From an uncultured Anaerolineales bacterium (GTDB lineage Bacteria; Chloroflexota; Anaerolineae; Aggregatilineales; Aggregatilineaceae), in assembly GCA_937135955.1 (NCBI GenBank), contig CAKZOB010000009.1:1-51363 (forward strand): a stretch of 51,363 nt of DNA. The letters are read 5' to 3'. Below the pieces are notes generated by a model. That model saw only the letters and a list, made by a program, of their open reading frames with translations, did no database searches and was not told the origin of the DNA. Numbering within the stretch: the first letter of the stretch is position 1; each line of letters opens with the position of its first letter. The position numbers and the translations under genes were made by a program. Positions 42,870-51,363 of the stretch are shown in pieces.

Positions 42870-44063
42870 ATGACTGGTCTGCTCAAAGATATTGGCCTTT
42901 CGCACGATCTGGCAGTGCTCATCGCCAAAACGATCGGCGTCTTCGTGGTGGGCGGCTTCGGCCTGCTATGGACGCTGCTGGGTATCTGGCTGGAGCGCAA
43001 ATGGGCCGGTCGCTTCCAGGATCGCATCGGCCCCAACCGCGTCGGGCCGTTCGGCCTGATCCAGACCGTGGCCGACACGATCAAGATTCTGCTCAAAGAA
43101 GACATCATGAAGCAGGGGATCGATCGCTGGGTATTCAACCTGGCCCCGATCCTCTCAGTGGTGGCGGTCATCCTGATCTGGGCGGTGGTGCCCTTTAGCC
43201 CGGCCTGGATTGGCACCGACCTGAACATCGGCGTGCTCTATCTGCTGGCGGTGGGGGCGTTTGGCACCATCGCAGTGATCATGGCTGGCTGGGGCAGCAA
43301 CAACAAATTCGCGCTGCTGGCCGCTTTTCGCGCTGTGGCGCAGCTTGTCAGCTATGAAGTGCCAATGGTGCTGGCTCTGCTCGTGCCTGTGCTGCTCTCC
43401 GGCTCGATGAGCACGCAGGAAATCGTGCGTCAGCAACACATCTGGTACGTCTTCGCCGTGCCGCTCACCGTGCTGATCTTCCTGATCTCCAGCCAGGCAG
43501 AGACCGGGCGCGGCCCCTTCGACCTGCTGGAAGCGGAGTCCGAGTTGGTTTCTGGCTTTCACATTGAGTATTCGGGCATCAAGTTCGGCATGTTCTACGT
43601 GGCCGAATTCTTGCACGCTTTCACTGCGGGGGTGCTGACGGCGATCCTCTTCCTGGGGGGGTGGCGCGGCCCCTTCGCCGAGGACGTGCCCGTACTGGGC
43701 TTCCTGTACCTGATGATCAAAGGGCTGTTCGTCTACTGGGTGCTGGTGTGGGTGCGCATGACCCTGCCGCGCGTGCGCATTGATCACCTGCTCGATTTCA
43801 ACTGGAAATTCCTGGTTCCGGTCGGCCTGATCAACCTGCTCGTCGTTGCCCTGGTGTGGAAGCTGATCCCTGGCACCGATCAGATCAACAGCACCGCCGA
43901 CGCGCTGGTGCCCACGCTGGTTTTGTTGCTGGTCAATGTGGCGATGATCCTGGTGATCGGGGCGCTGCTGGCCGAGCGCGGGCGGCGCGAGCGGGCGCGC
44001 ATTCAGGCGCGCGTGGCCGGAACAGACCTGCCAGCCGAAGCGCTGGCCAGTGCTGCCGACTAG
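42870..44063 (+). CDS. nuoH: NADH-quinone oxidoreductase subunit H
   Basis: Membrane subunit at the junction with the quinone site. The 397 residues contain ERKWAGRFQDRIGPNRVGP near residue 42, the conserved EVPMVLALL, the quinone-pocket ETGRGPFDLLEAESELVSGF and eight to nine membrane helices. The tail is extended by about 30 charged residues (ERGRRERARIQARVAG). nuoJ starts 9 bp after its stop with an AGGAGGGG site overlapping the nuoH end. Confidence 0.96.
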   Translation: MTGLLKDIGLSHDLAVLIAKTIGVFVVGGFGLLWTLLGIWLERKWAGRFQDRIGPNRVGPFGLIQTVADTIKILLKEDIMKQGIDRWVFNLAPILSVVAVILIWAVVPFSPAWIGTDLNIGVLYLLAVGAFGTIAVIMAGWGSNNKFALLAAFRAVAQLVSYEVPMVLALLVPVLLSGSMSTQEIVRQQHIWYVFAVPLTVLIFLISSQAETGRGPFDLLEAESELVSGFHIEYSGIKFGMFYVAEFLHAFTAGVLTAILFLGGWRGPFAEDVPVLGFLYLMIKGLFVYWVLVWVRMTLPRVRIDHLLDFNWKFLVPVGLINLLVVALVWKLIPGTDQINSTADALVPTLVLLLVNVAMILVIGALLAERGRRERARIQARVAGTDLPAEALASAAD

Positions 44064-44072
44064 GAGGGGCGT

Positions 44073-44636
44073 GTGGAACTCACCGTAGAGTCCGTGGTGT
44101 TCTTGATCCTGAGCGCGATCACGCTCGGCGGAGGCCTGCTGGTCGTCACGACGCGCAACCTGTTTCACGCCGGTCTCTATCTGATGCTCTCCTTGCTGGG
44201 CGTGGCAGGGCTGTTCGTGCTGCTGGCTGCGCCGTTTCTGGCGGGCGTGCAGGTGGTGGTCTACATTGGCGCGATCGCCATCCTGATCATCCTGGCCGTC
44301 ATGCTCACGCCCAGTGTCACGCAGATGCCCGCCATCTTCAACCGCAACTGGGCGCTCAACCTGGCCCTGGCGGTCCTGTTCTTTGTGCTGCTGGTCTCGG
44401 TCATTTCGCCCGCGCTGGACGACCTGGGCGTGGATAACTGGAGCGCGAACTTCACCGAAGATAGCCCGGCAGCCGTGCCCGCCGACAGCATCGTCCAACT
44501 GGGCAAAGACTTGGTTGATCCCGATCAGTATATGTTGCCGTTTGAAGTGGCCTCTGTCTTGCTGATGGCGGCGATGATCGGCGCGGTCTTGTTGGTCGCC
44601 CCTGGCAAGGCAGGCGACGAGGGTGGGGACGAATAA
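44073..44636 (+). CDS. nuoJ: NADH-quinone oxidoreductase subunit J
   Basis: Membrane subunit with five helices in the E-channel region. The 187 residues start at GTG 44073 (ELTVESVVFLILSAITLGGG) and include ARNLFHAGLYL-like TRNLFHAGLYLMLSLLGVAG and VQVVVYIGAIAILIILAVML. AGGAGGGG precedes the GTG. Length and order (H-J-K) are normal except that nuoI is missing between H and J. Confidence 0.95.
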   Translation: MELTVESVVFLILSAITLGGGLLVVTTRNLFHAGLYLMLSLLGVAGLFVLLAAPFLAGVQVVVYIGAIAILIILAVMLTPSVTQMPAIFNRNWALNLALAVLFFVLLVSVISPALDDLGVDNWSANFTEDSPAAVPADSIVQLGKDLVDPDQYMLPFEVASVLLMAAMIGAVLLVAPGKAGDEGGDE

Positions 44637-44665
44637 CGGCCTGACAACGCAGACGGGGAGGACGT

Positions 44666-44974
44666 ATGGTGCCCTTATGGATGTATCTGGTGGTGGCAGC
44701 AGGGCTGTTCAGCATTGGCCTGTTCGGCGTGCTGGCCCGCCGCAACGCCATCGCCATCTTGATGAGCATTGAACTGATGTTGAACGCGGTCAACATTAAC
44801 CTGGTCGCTTTCTGGCGCTATAAAACGCCGGTTGACCTCAGCGGGCAGGCATTCGCCGCGTTCGTGTTCGTGGTGGCAGCGGCGGAGGCGGCGGTCGGTC
44901 TGGCGCTGATCATCAGCATCTATCGCAGACGTCAGTCGGTCATCGCCGAAGATGTGAACATGCTCAAGTGGTGA
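44666..44974 (+). CDS. nuoK: NADH-quinone oxidoreductase subunit K
   Basis: Three-helix antiporter-like subunit of 102 residues. It carries the key glutamates in [13 protein letters not shown] (helix 2) and [12 protein letters not shown] (helix 3), and ends [24 protein letters not shown] stands before ATG 44666, 29 bp after nuoJ. Confidence 0.96.
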   Translation: MVPLWMYLVVAAGLFSIGLFGVLARRNAIAILMSIELMLNAVNINLVAFWRYKTPVDLSGQAFAAFVFVVAAAEAAVGLALIISIYRRRQSVIAEDVNMLKW

Positions 44975-44985
44975 GGGGTTTTCAG

Positions 44986-45070
44986 TGATCGGTTTCAGTC
45001 ATCAGTGGGCGGTGTTGCGGCGGTGCCAAACCTGGCTCCGCTGATCACTGGCTGCTGATACCTGATCACC
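44986..45070. repeat. Imperfect inverted repeat between nuoK and nuoL
   Basis: CAGTGATC near 44984 pairs with GATCACTG near 45042, and further TCAG/CTGA modules resemble the AGCTTTCAGC family. It fills the 111-bp gap and has no T-run. Confidence 0.45.
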
Positions 45071-45085
45071 AACAAGGAACGGCTT

Positions 45086-47347
45086 ATGGATGTCAACTGG
45101 TTTAGCGCCGACTATCTCCCCTGGCTGATCATAGCCTTTCCACTGCTCAGCTTCCTGCTGATCGTGCTGGTCACCAACCGTCATGTGGTGCTCAGCCAGA
45201 CAGTGGCCCTGGTGGGCATTGGCATCGCCTGGCTGTTGAGCATGTTGCTGTTCGCCAAGACGGTCTGGCTGACGGACAAAGAGCTGGGGCACGAAGTCTT
45301 CGGCAGTCAACTGGACTGGCTGAAGCTGGGCCCGCAGACATTCCGGCTGGGTGTGCTGGTAGACCCGCTGACAGCCTACATGCTGCTGATGGTGCCGCTG
45401 GCGTGCCTGCTCATCTTCATTTATTCGCTGGGCTACATGCGTGGCGACCCGCACAACTCGCGCTTCTTCGCCTACCTGTCGCTGTTCGCCGGAGCCATGC
45501 TCACACTGGTGCTGGCCGATAACCTGCTGTTGCTGTTCATCGGCTGGGAAGTGATGGGCTTCTGCTCCTACTCGCTGATCGGCTTCTGGTTCCACAAAAA
45601 GTCGGCCATGCAGGCGGGCGTCAAGGCGTTCATGACTACGCGCGTGGCAGATGTGCTGATGCTGGTGGGCATCGGCTACCTGTTCCTGGAAGCGCGCACG
45701 CTCAACTTCCGCGACATTCTCTACAACGAGGAAATGCTGAAGATGCTCGTCGAGAAAGACGCGGTTATCTTCGGCGGGAGCGTGGCGGCGCTGGTGAGCG
45801 TGCTGCTGATCATCGGCACCATCGGCAAAAGCTCGCAGTTCCCCCTGCACACCTGGTTGCCGGATGCCATGGAAGGCCCGACGCCCGTCAGCGCCATGAT
45901 CCACGCTGCGACGATGGTCTCGGCGGGCGTGTACCTGATCGTGCGCGTCTTCCCCCTGCTCAGCGCGGGCGCGGACTTCCATCACTTCGACTACAACACG
46001 CCCATGTACCTGATGGGCATCGTCGGCAGTGTGACAGCGCTGGGGGCGGCGGTGCTGGCCGTGGGGCAGAACGACATCAAGCGCATCCTGGCCTACTCGA
46101 CTATCAGTCAGCTTGGCTATATGGTGGCGGCGCTGGGCATCGGCGCGTGGGTGGCAGCAGCCTTCCACCTGGTCAACCATGCCTTCTTCAAGGCGCTGCT
46201 GTTCATGGCTTCTGGCTCGGTGATCCATGCTATGGAGCATGGCGAGCATCACGCTCATGAGCACGGTCATCCGCACGAACATCACGAAGAGCCGGACGGC
46301 CTGGTGATGGACTACTGCGCCCCGCCCAATGACGTACAGCGTATGGGCGGGCTGATCCATCGGCTGCCGGTGACGGCGATCACCATGGCCATCGGCGGGC
46401 TATCGCTGGCGGGCTTCCCGCTGGTCACGGCGGGCTTCTGGTCGAAGGACGAGATCATCGCCGAAGCCTGGCACGGCATGTCGGAATCGCCCTTCCCGCT
46501 GTTCGTGCTGCTGATGCTGATCACCGCCGCGGCGCTGACGGCCTTCTACACGGCGCGCATGTGGTTCCTCACTTTCTGGGGTAGACCGCGCACCCCCGCT
46601 GCGCAGTACGCCACGCCCGGCTCGCTGCGCAAGCAATGGGTGGTGTGGTGGAACAGGCGTTCCTGGAGCAAAGACTACAAGCTGATGCAGGAGCCGGTTA
46701 GCCCGCGCGACCGCCTGTCCTTTGGTCAGATGGAATTCCCTCTGGTGGTGTTGGCGTTCCTGGCCATCACTGCCGGTTTCATCGGGATGCCCGCCGACCT
46801 GGTCGGCAAGAACCCGCTGCACGGCTTCCTGGCGGGCACGTTGCTGGAGTACCCGCCCGCCATTGATTTCAACTTCGCCCCTATGCTGCTGAGCATGGTG
46901 ATAGCGTTGGGCGGCCTGGGGCTGGGCTGGTGGGTCTACGGTCGCCGTCCGGTGCAGGCCGGGCAACCCGATCCCACGCAGGTAGCGCTGGGGCCGGGTA
47001 TCTGGGCGACGCTGCAAAACCGCTTCTATATTGACATCCTCTACCGTCGCTACCTGTTGCAGCCGGTAGAGCGGTTCGCGGAGCGGGTGGTCATTCAGGC
47101 CATTGACAGAGAAACGATTGACGGCGTGCTGGAGACCATCGCCGAGACGTTCACCTGGCTGGGCGAGGCGTTCAAACGCTTTAACACTGTGGTCATTGAT
47201 GGCACAGTGGACGGCATCTGCGCGGCGATTGGTAACTTCGCCGCCTGGTTCCGCCAGGTGCAGACCGGGCGCGTGCAGCAGTACCTGCTGCTGGTGACGC
47301 TGGCCCTGCTGGCGATCAGCACGCTGTTCCTGATCCAGGTGCGGTGA
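45086..47347 (+). CDS. nuoL: NADH-quinone oxidoreductase subunit L
   Basis: The largest proton-pumping antiporter-like subunit, distal on the membrane arm. The 753 residues show FIGWEVMGFCSYSLIGFW (helix 5 glutamate), KSSQFPLHTWLPDAMEGPTP (helix 7/8), ILAYSTISQLGYMV and a C-terminal lateral helix region. A His-rich insert at residues 381-400 (HAMEHGEHHAHEHGHPHEHH) has ten histidines in twenty positions, between FFKALLFMASGSVIHAM and the next core segment MGGLIHRLP. AAGGAA lies before ATG 45086. Confidence 0.96.
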   Translation: MDVNWFSADYLPWLIIAFPLLSFLLIVLVTNRHVVLSQTVALVGIGIAWLLSMLLFAKTVWLTDKELGHEVFGSQLDWLKLGPQTFRLGVLVDPLTAYMLLMVPLACLLIFIYSLGYMRGDPHNSRFFAYLSLFAGAMLTLVLADNLLLLFIGWEVMGFCSYSLIGFWFHKKSAMQAGVKAFMTTRVADVLMLVGIGYLFLEARTLNFRDILYNEEMLKMLVEKDAVIFGGSVAALVSVLLIIGTIGKSSQFPLHTWLPDAMEGPTPVSAMIHAATMVSAGVYLIVRVFPLLSAGADFHHFDYNTPMYLMGIVGSVTALGAAVLAVGQNDIKRILAYSTISQLGYMVAALGIGAWVAAAFHLVNHAFFKALLFMASGSVIHAMEHGEHHAHEHGHPHEHHEEPDGLVMDYCAPPNDVQRMGGLIHRLPVTAITMAIGGLSLAGFPLVTAGFWSKDEIIAEAWHGMSESPFPLFVLLMLITAAALTAFYTARMWFLTFWGRPRTPAAQYATPGSLRKQWVVWWNRRSWSKDYKLMQEPVSPRDRLSFGQMEFPLVVLAFLAITAGFIGMPADLVGKNPLHGFLAGTLLEYPPAIDFNFAPMLLSMVIALGGLGLGWWVYGRRPVQAGQPDPTQVALGPGIWATLQNRFYIDILYRRYLLQPVERFAERVVIQAIDRETIDGVLETIAETFTWLGEAFKRFNTVVIDGTVDGICAAIGNFAAWFRQVQTGRVQQYLLLVTLALLAISTLFLIQVR

Positions 47348-47421
47348 GGCCCGCTGCCAGAGAGTGACAGAACCTGACAAAGCACGAGTGGCACTCCGGT
47401 GAGAAGGAGAAGCACACGTAG

Positions 47422-49140
47422 ATGAGCGCAGTTTTGCCCGTAGATTTGTTGACAACGATGACCTTGCTGCCGCTGATTGGCGCGGCGGTGGTGTTCATCA
47501 TGCCGCGCGACCGCGTCCGCCTGGCACGCTGGACAGCGCTGATCATCAGCCTGGTGGTGATGGTCATGGCCATTGGCGTGTTCTACGATGTTCAGTCCAA
47601 CCCGCCCGCGGCGGGCGAATGGGCCTTCGAGGCGCAGGCGGAATGGTTCCCGCAGATCAACGTATCGTGGCACGTGGGCGTAGACGGGCTGAGCGCGACC
47701 ATGATCCTGCTGACCGGCCTGCTCGTCCCGCTGGCGATCCTGATCTCCTTTGAGGTGCAGGATCGTGTGCCCGCCCATATGGCGCTGTTCCTCTTCCTGG
47801 AGACAGGGCTGCTGGGCGTCTTCGTCGCGCTGGACATGGTCATCTTCTTCCTGTTCTGGGAACTTGGGCTGGTGCCCATGTACTTCCTGATCTATCTGTG
47901 GGGCGGCGAAAACCGGCGCTACGCGGCTAACAAGTTCTTCCTCTACACCATGGCCGGTTCGCTGGGGCTGCTGTTGGCGACACAGCTCATCGGCCTGACC
48001 ATCGGCAGCTTCGATATCCCGGTGATGCTGGAAGAGTGGCCCAAGCACCTGATGCGCGGCGGCGAAATCCTGGGCGTGGATGTGAGCATCGTCAAGTACT
48101 ACGCGCTGCTGGGCTTCTCGCTCGCCTTCCTGATCAAGATTCCGGCCTGGCCGTTCCATACCTGGTTGCCAGACGCGCACACCGAAGCTCCCACCGCCGG
48201 TTCGATGTTGCTGGCGGGCGTGCTGCTGAAGCTGGGTGCCTATGGCTTCCTGCGGCTGGCGATCCCCCTCTTCCCCAAAGAGTGGATCATCGAACGACGC
48301 CTGTTTAGCCTCAGCTACAACCTAGTGGATATTCTGGGCTTCCTGGCTGTGGCGGGCGTCGTGCTGGGCGCGTTAGGAGCCTGGGGGCAAACCGATTTCA
48401 AGCGGCTGGTGGCCTATTCCTCGGTCAATCATATGGGCTTCGTGGTGCTGGGGTTGGCCGTGGCCGCCTTGATGTATGGCACGGTCTGGGCCGAGGACAA
48501 CAACCAATACAGCCTGCTGGCCGGTGTGGCCGGTGTCGAAGGCTACGAGAAGATGGGCGTCAACCAGTTGGTGGACACGGTTGATCAGGCCTACCCGCCG
48601 GAGATGCGACAGTCCGACCGGCAGGATGCGCGGGTGGCGCTCAACGGAGCGATCCTGCAGATGTTCAGTCATGGGCTGAGCAGCGCGGGCATGTTCCTGC
48701 TGGCCGGAGCGCTCTATCACAAGGCGCACACGCGCGACCTGCGCCGCTTCGGTGGGCTGTGGGACATCGTGCCCATGTATGGAGCGCTGCTCATCTTCGT
48801 GGGCATGGCGTCGCTGGGGTTGCCAGGGCTGAGCGGCTTCGTGGGCGAGTTCCTGGTCATTTCCGGCTCCTTCAAAGCCTATCCGGTATACGTCCTGTTG
48901 AGCATGTTCGGCTTGCTGGTGACAGGCATCTACATCCTTAAGGCGATCCAGAAGCTGCTGCACGGCCCTTACAACGAAGAATGGGCGGAATATCACCGCA
49001 CTCATCACTCGCTGGAAATCGAGAAGCGCGAGGTGGTGGCACTGGCTCCCTTGATGGTGCTGATGCTGATCACCGGCCTGTATCCCAACTGGGTGCTGGG
49101 CGTGATCAACGATAGTGTGATCCGTTTCCTGGGCGGGTAG
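47422..49140 (+). CDS. nuoM: NADH-quinone oxidoreductase subunit M, first copy
   Basis: Antiporter-like subunit of complex I. The 572 residues include FFLFWELGLVPMYFLIYLWG, IKIPAWPFHTWLPDAHTEAPT and RLVAYSSVNHMGFVVLGL. After that helix an insert at about residues 355-405 (EDNNQYSLLAGVAGVEGYEK...) separates it from QMFSHGLSSAGMFLL. This makes it longer than typical NuoM (about 500). AGAAGGAGAA is upstream of ATG 47422. Confidence 0.95.
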   Translation: MSAVLPVDLLTTMTLLPLIGAAVVFIMPRDRVRLARWTALIISLVVMVMAIGVFYDVQSNPPAAGEWAFEAQAEWFPQINVSWHVGVDGLSATMILLTGLLVPLAILISFEVQDRVPAHMALFLFLETGLLGVFVALDMVIFFLFWELGLVPMYFLIYLWGGENRRYAANKFFLYTMAGSLGLLLATQLIGLTIGSFDIPVMLEEWPKHLMRGGEILGVDVSIVKYYALLGFSLAFLIKIPAWPFHTWLPDAHTEAPTAGSMLLAGVLLKLGAYGFLRLAIPLFPKEWIIERRLFSLSYNLVDILGFLAVAGVVLGALGAWGQTDFKRLVAYSSVNHMGFVVLGLAVAALMYGTVWAEDNNQYSLLAGVAGVEGYEKMGVNQLVDTVDQAYPPEMRQSDRQDARVALNGAILQMFSHGLSSAGMFLLAGALYHKAHTRDLRRFGGLWDIVPMYGALLIFVGMASLGLPGLSGFVGEFLVISGSFKAYPVYVLLSMFGLLVTGIYILKAIQKLLHGPYNEEWAEYHRTHHSLEIEKREVVALAPLMVLMLITGLYPNWVLGVINDSVIRFLGG

Positions 49141-49403
49141 GCATGCCGGGCGATTTTGCGTTCGGCCAGGACGATTTATGTCGCGCGATCTGGTGTATCT
49201 GCTTGACAGGTTGAAATCGCGCGGTGAAAACAGAGCGAGCGCAGCAAATGTACGGCGAGACAAATTAACGCGAGCCTAGCAGAAGATACCCCCGCGTTCT
49301 CTCGTAAGCGGGCCAGGGCATTCCCCGCAGCATGGCGAAGGGAACGAGGGCTGGAAGTACATAACACGCTCTAGACTCTCCTGGTCGCATAGGAGGCTTA
49401 TGC

Positions 49404-51008
49404 ATGGTCATAACGTTTAGCGGTGTGTTGACGGGCATCCTGCTGACGCCGGTGATCGGCGCGCTGATCATCCTGCTGTTGAAGAAGGAGGCCAAAGAGC
49501 AGGCGCGGATCATCGCCGCCATGTCCACTGGCATTGCCCTGCTGCTGGCGCTCTTCGTCTTCTTCGGCTACAGCGTGGACGAAGCCAATGCCGTCAACGG
49601 GGACGGGGGCACTTACTTCGCTTTTGAGGATCACATCAAGTGGGTCGAGGCGGTGGGCATTTCGTGGCACCTGGGCGTAGACGGCATCAGCGCGCCGATG
49701 GTGCTGCTGACGGCCATCGCTGGCTTCACAGGGGTGCTCATCTCGTGGGGCATCGAAGACCGCACGCGCGAATTCATGGCCTTTTTCCTGTTGCTGGTGG
49801 CCGGCGTGTTCGGCGTGTTCATGGCCGTGGATTTGTTCGTGCTGTTCTTCTTCTACGAACTGGCCATCTTCCCCATGTACTTCCTGATCGTCATCTGGGG
49901 CTGGGTGCAGACACGTCAGTACGCCGCCATGAAGCTGACGCTCTACATCCTGGTCGGCTCAGTCTTCGCGCTGATCGGACTGCTGGCGCTGTACTTCAAG
50001 GCAGGCGAGGCGACCGGGGTCTACAGCTTCGACTTTGTAGACCTGCACGCTGCGGCCAAAGCGGGTGTATTCGACAAGCCATTCTCGTCGGCATGGTCGG
50101 CGGCGACAACAGCCAAACTGTGGTTCCCCATCGTGTTCCTGGGCTTTGGGGTGCTGGCGGGCGTGTGGCCTTTCCACAACTGGTCACCGGATGGCCATGT
50201 GGCCGCCCCGACCGCCGTCTCGATGATTCACGCGGGTGTGCTGATGAAGTTGGGCGCGTTCGCGGCGCTGCGCGTTGGCGTGCAGCTCATGCCAGAAGGC
50301 GCGCGCGTGCACCTGCCCTGGATCGTTCTCCTGACGCTGATTAACGTGGTCTATGGCGCGCTGATCGCCATGCGACAGCGCGATTTCAAATATGTCATCG
50401 GTTTCTCATCGGTCAGCCATATGGGGCTGGTGAGCATGGGCTTCGCCACCATGAACGTCACGGGCATGACCGGCGCGGGCCTGCAGATGTTCTCGCACGG
50501 GGTGATGACGGCGCTCTTCTTCGCCTGCGTCGGCATGGTCTACGACCGGGCGCACACGCGCGATATCCCCAGCCTGGGCGGTTTCGTCCAGAAGATGCCC
50601 TGGGTGGCGGTGGCCTTCATCGTCGGCGGCTTGGTGAGCATGGGCATGCCCGGCCTGAGCGGTTTCGTGGCCGAGTTCCCCATCTTCGTCGGCCTGTGGG
50701 ACGGCCCCAACTTCGACCCCAGCCCTTCGTGGCTGACGGGCAGCTTCAACTACTACGGGCTGATCGCGGTGATCGCGGCGCTGGGCATCATCGTCACCGC
50801 GGCCTACGTGCTGCGCGTTGTGGGGCAGGTCTTCTTCGGCGAGTTCAACGCGGAGCGCTTCCCGCATATCTCGGCCATCACCATCTACGACAAGGTAGCG
50901 CTGGCCTTCCTGGTCTTCTGGCTGGTTTTGCTCGGTGTCTATCCCCGGCTGATGGCGCCCATGATCGAGTCGGGCGTCAGGCCGATTGTTGCGATGCTGG
51001 GAGGGTGA
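49404..51008 (+). CDS. nuoM: NADH-quinone oxidoreductase subunit M, second copy
   Basis: A second NuoM-type subunit of 534 residues, without the insert of the first: FFYELAIFPMYFLIVIWGWV, GVWPFHNWSPDGHVAAPTA, KYVIGFSSVSHMGLVSMGF and QMFSHGVMTALFFACVG. The lysine/glutamate positions of the proton path are kept. AGGAGG lies 7 nt before ATG 49404. A 263-bp gap with an 8-bp stem (49182-49223) separates it from the first copy. Tandem nuoM genes are known in Chloroflexota and imply a fourth large antiporter-like subunit or an alternative arm. Confidence 0.94.
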   Translation: MVITFSGVLTGILLTPVIGALIILLLKKEAKEQARIIAAMSTGIALLLALFVFFGYSVDEANAVNGDGGTYFAFEDHIKWVEAVGISWHLGVDGISAPMVLLTAIAGFTGVLISWGIEDRTREFMAFFLLLVAGVFGVFMAVDLFVLFFFYELAIFPMYFLIVIWGWVQTRQYAAMKLTLYILVGSVFALIGLLALYFKAGEATGVYSFDFVDLHAAAKAGVFDKPFSSAWSAATTAKLWFPIVFLGFGVLAGVWPFHNWSPDGHVAAPTAVSMIHAGVLMKLGAFAALRVGVQLMPEGARVHLPWIVLLTLINVVYGALIAMRQRDFKYVIGFSSVSHMGLVSMGFATMNVTGMTGAGLQMFSHGVMTALFFACVGMVYDRAHTRDIPSLGGFVQKMPWVAVAFIVGGLVSMGMPGLSGFVAEFPIFVGLWDGPNFDPSPSWLTGSFNYYGLIAVIAALGIIVTAAYVLRVVGQVFFGEFNAERFPHISAITIYDKVALAFLVFWLVLLGVYPRLMAPMIESGVRPIVAMLGG

Positions 51009-51009
51009 C

Positions 51010-51363
51010 TTGAACTTCTCAACAGACGCCCAGGCGAGCGTAATCGCTATCTTACCGGAAATCCTGATGGTAGCGCTGGCAGTGACCGTGCTGGCCCTGG
51101 ATGTCGTCTGGCGGCGGGCGCAACGCACGGACATCGGCTATGTGGCGGGTTTCGGCCTGCTGGGCATTGCGGCCATTGTCTTCCTGGTGGGCACACCGCC
51201 GCGCGGAGACCTGTCGGAGCAACTGCTGTTCGGCGGCATGATTCGCCATGACGATCTGGCACAGATTTTCCGCGTCATGGTCATCGTGGCGGGCGGGATC
51301 GGCTGCCTGATCACCATGGGCATCCCCAAACTACGCGCGCGGGGCGATTTTTACGCCATCTTG
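51010..51363 (+). CDS. nuoN: NADH-quinone oxidoreductase subunit N, N-terminal part (cut by window edge)
   Basis: Starts at TTG 51010, one base after the TGA of the second nuoM, with GGGAGGG about 5 nt upstream. The 118 residues visible begin NFSTDAQASVIAILPEILMV, the usual first helix of NuoN, and continue through further hydrophobic segments (VAGFGLLGIAAIVFLVG, VMVIVAGGIGCLITM) with HDDLAQIFRV between. Order and sequence identify the last antiporter-like subunit of the cluster. Confidence 0.9.
   Translation, partial: MNFSTDAQASVIAILPEILMVALAVTVLALDVVWRRAQRTDIGYVAGFGLLGIAAIVFLVGTPPRGDLSEQLLFGGMIRHDDLAQIFRVMVIVAGGIGCLITMGIPKLRARGDFYAIL

Noticed and set aside
1-51363. CRISPR array
   Set aside because: No series of equal direct repeats with regular spacers is visible; the repeats present are inverted and irregularly placed.

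Overview
The window is GC-rich bacterial chromosome with bacterial promoters, Shine-Dalgarno sites, T-box riboswitches and intrinsic terminators. I infer a member of the Chloroflexota, probably an Anaerolineae-like lineage. The reasons are the respiratory complex I order nuoL-nuoM-nuoM-nuoN with a doubled nuoM, a TrpB2-type tryptophan synthase, and many intergenic palindromic repeats. This assignment rests on gene order and protein style, not on any database search.

Layout. Positions 1-156 hold the tail of an IS200/IS605-type tnpB with its right-end hairpin. Positions 448-7240 (minus strand) form a branched-chain amino acid operon read right to left: ilvD, ilvB, ilvN, ilvC, leuA. Its leader (about 7280-7690) carries two Leu/Val/Ile-rich leader peptides in tandem. 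Each is followed by a hairpin and by a segment that can pair with that hairpin's 5' arm and loop, the design of ribosome-mediated attenuation. Divergent from it is argG (7870-9126). Next come a small membrane protein, a PH-domain protein, a class A penicillin-binding protein and, convergent, rsgA.

Positions 14762-31583 (plus strand) hold a small zinc-binding protein, trpB2 behind a Trp T-box, a GT-C type glycosyltransferase, rtcA directly followed by RNase Z, and pheS behind a Phe T-box. pheS is separated from pheT by a MNT/HEPN toxin-antitoxin pair (the HEPN gene is frameshifted), a solitary CoxM-like flavoprotein and map. After pheT come a methyltransferase, a lipoprotein hydrolase and an APH-fold kinase. 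At 31622 lies a secreted CAP/LysM protein. Positions 33171-38444 (minus strand) hold an esterase, an ADP-forming acyl-CoA synthetase and xpt-guaA. Positions 38643-41960 hold an FmdB-type zinc ribbon, an HD hydrolase, tRNA-Ser(GGA), and two cell-wall hydrolases flanking a glutaredoxin.

From 42413 to the right edge lies the membrane arm of complex I: nuoA, then after a strong terminator nuoH, J, K, L, M, M and N (cut by the edge). The peripheral-arm genes (nuoB-G and nuoI) are absent from this window.

The most striking regulatory theme is amino-acid sensing by RNA leaders: tandem peptide attenuators for branched-chain synthesis, and T-boxes for tryptophan and phenylalanine. At least four families of dispersed palindromic repeats occupy most of the longer gaps between genes.
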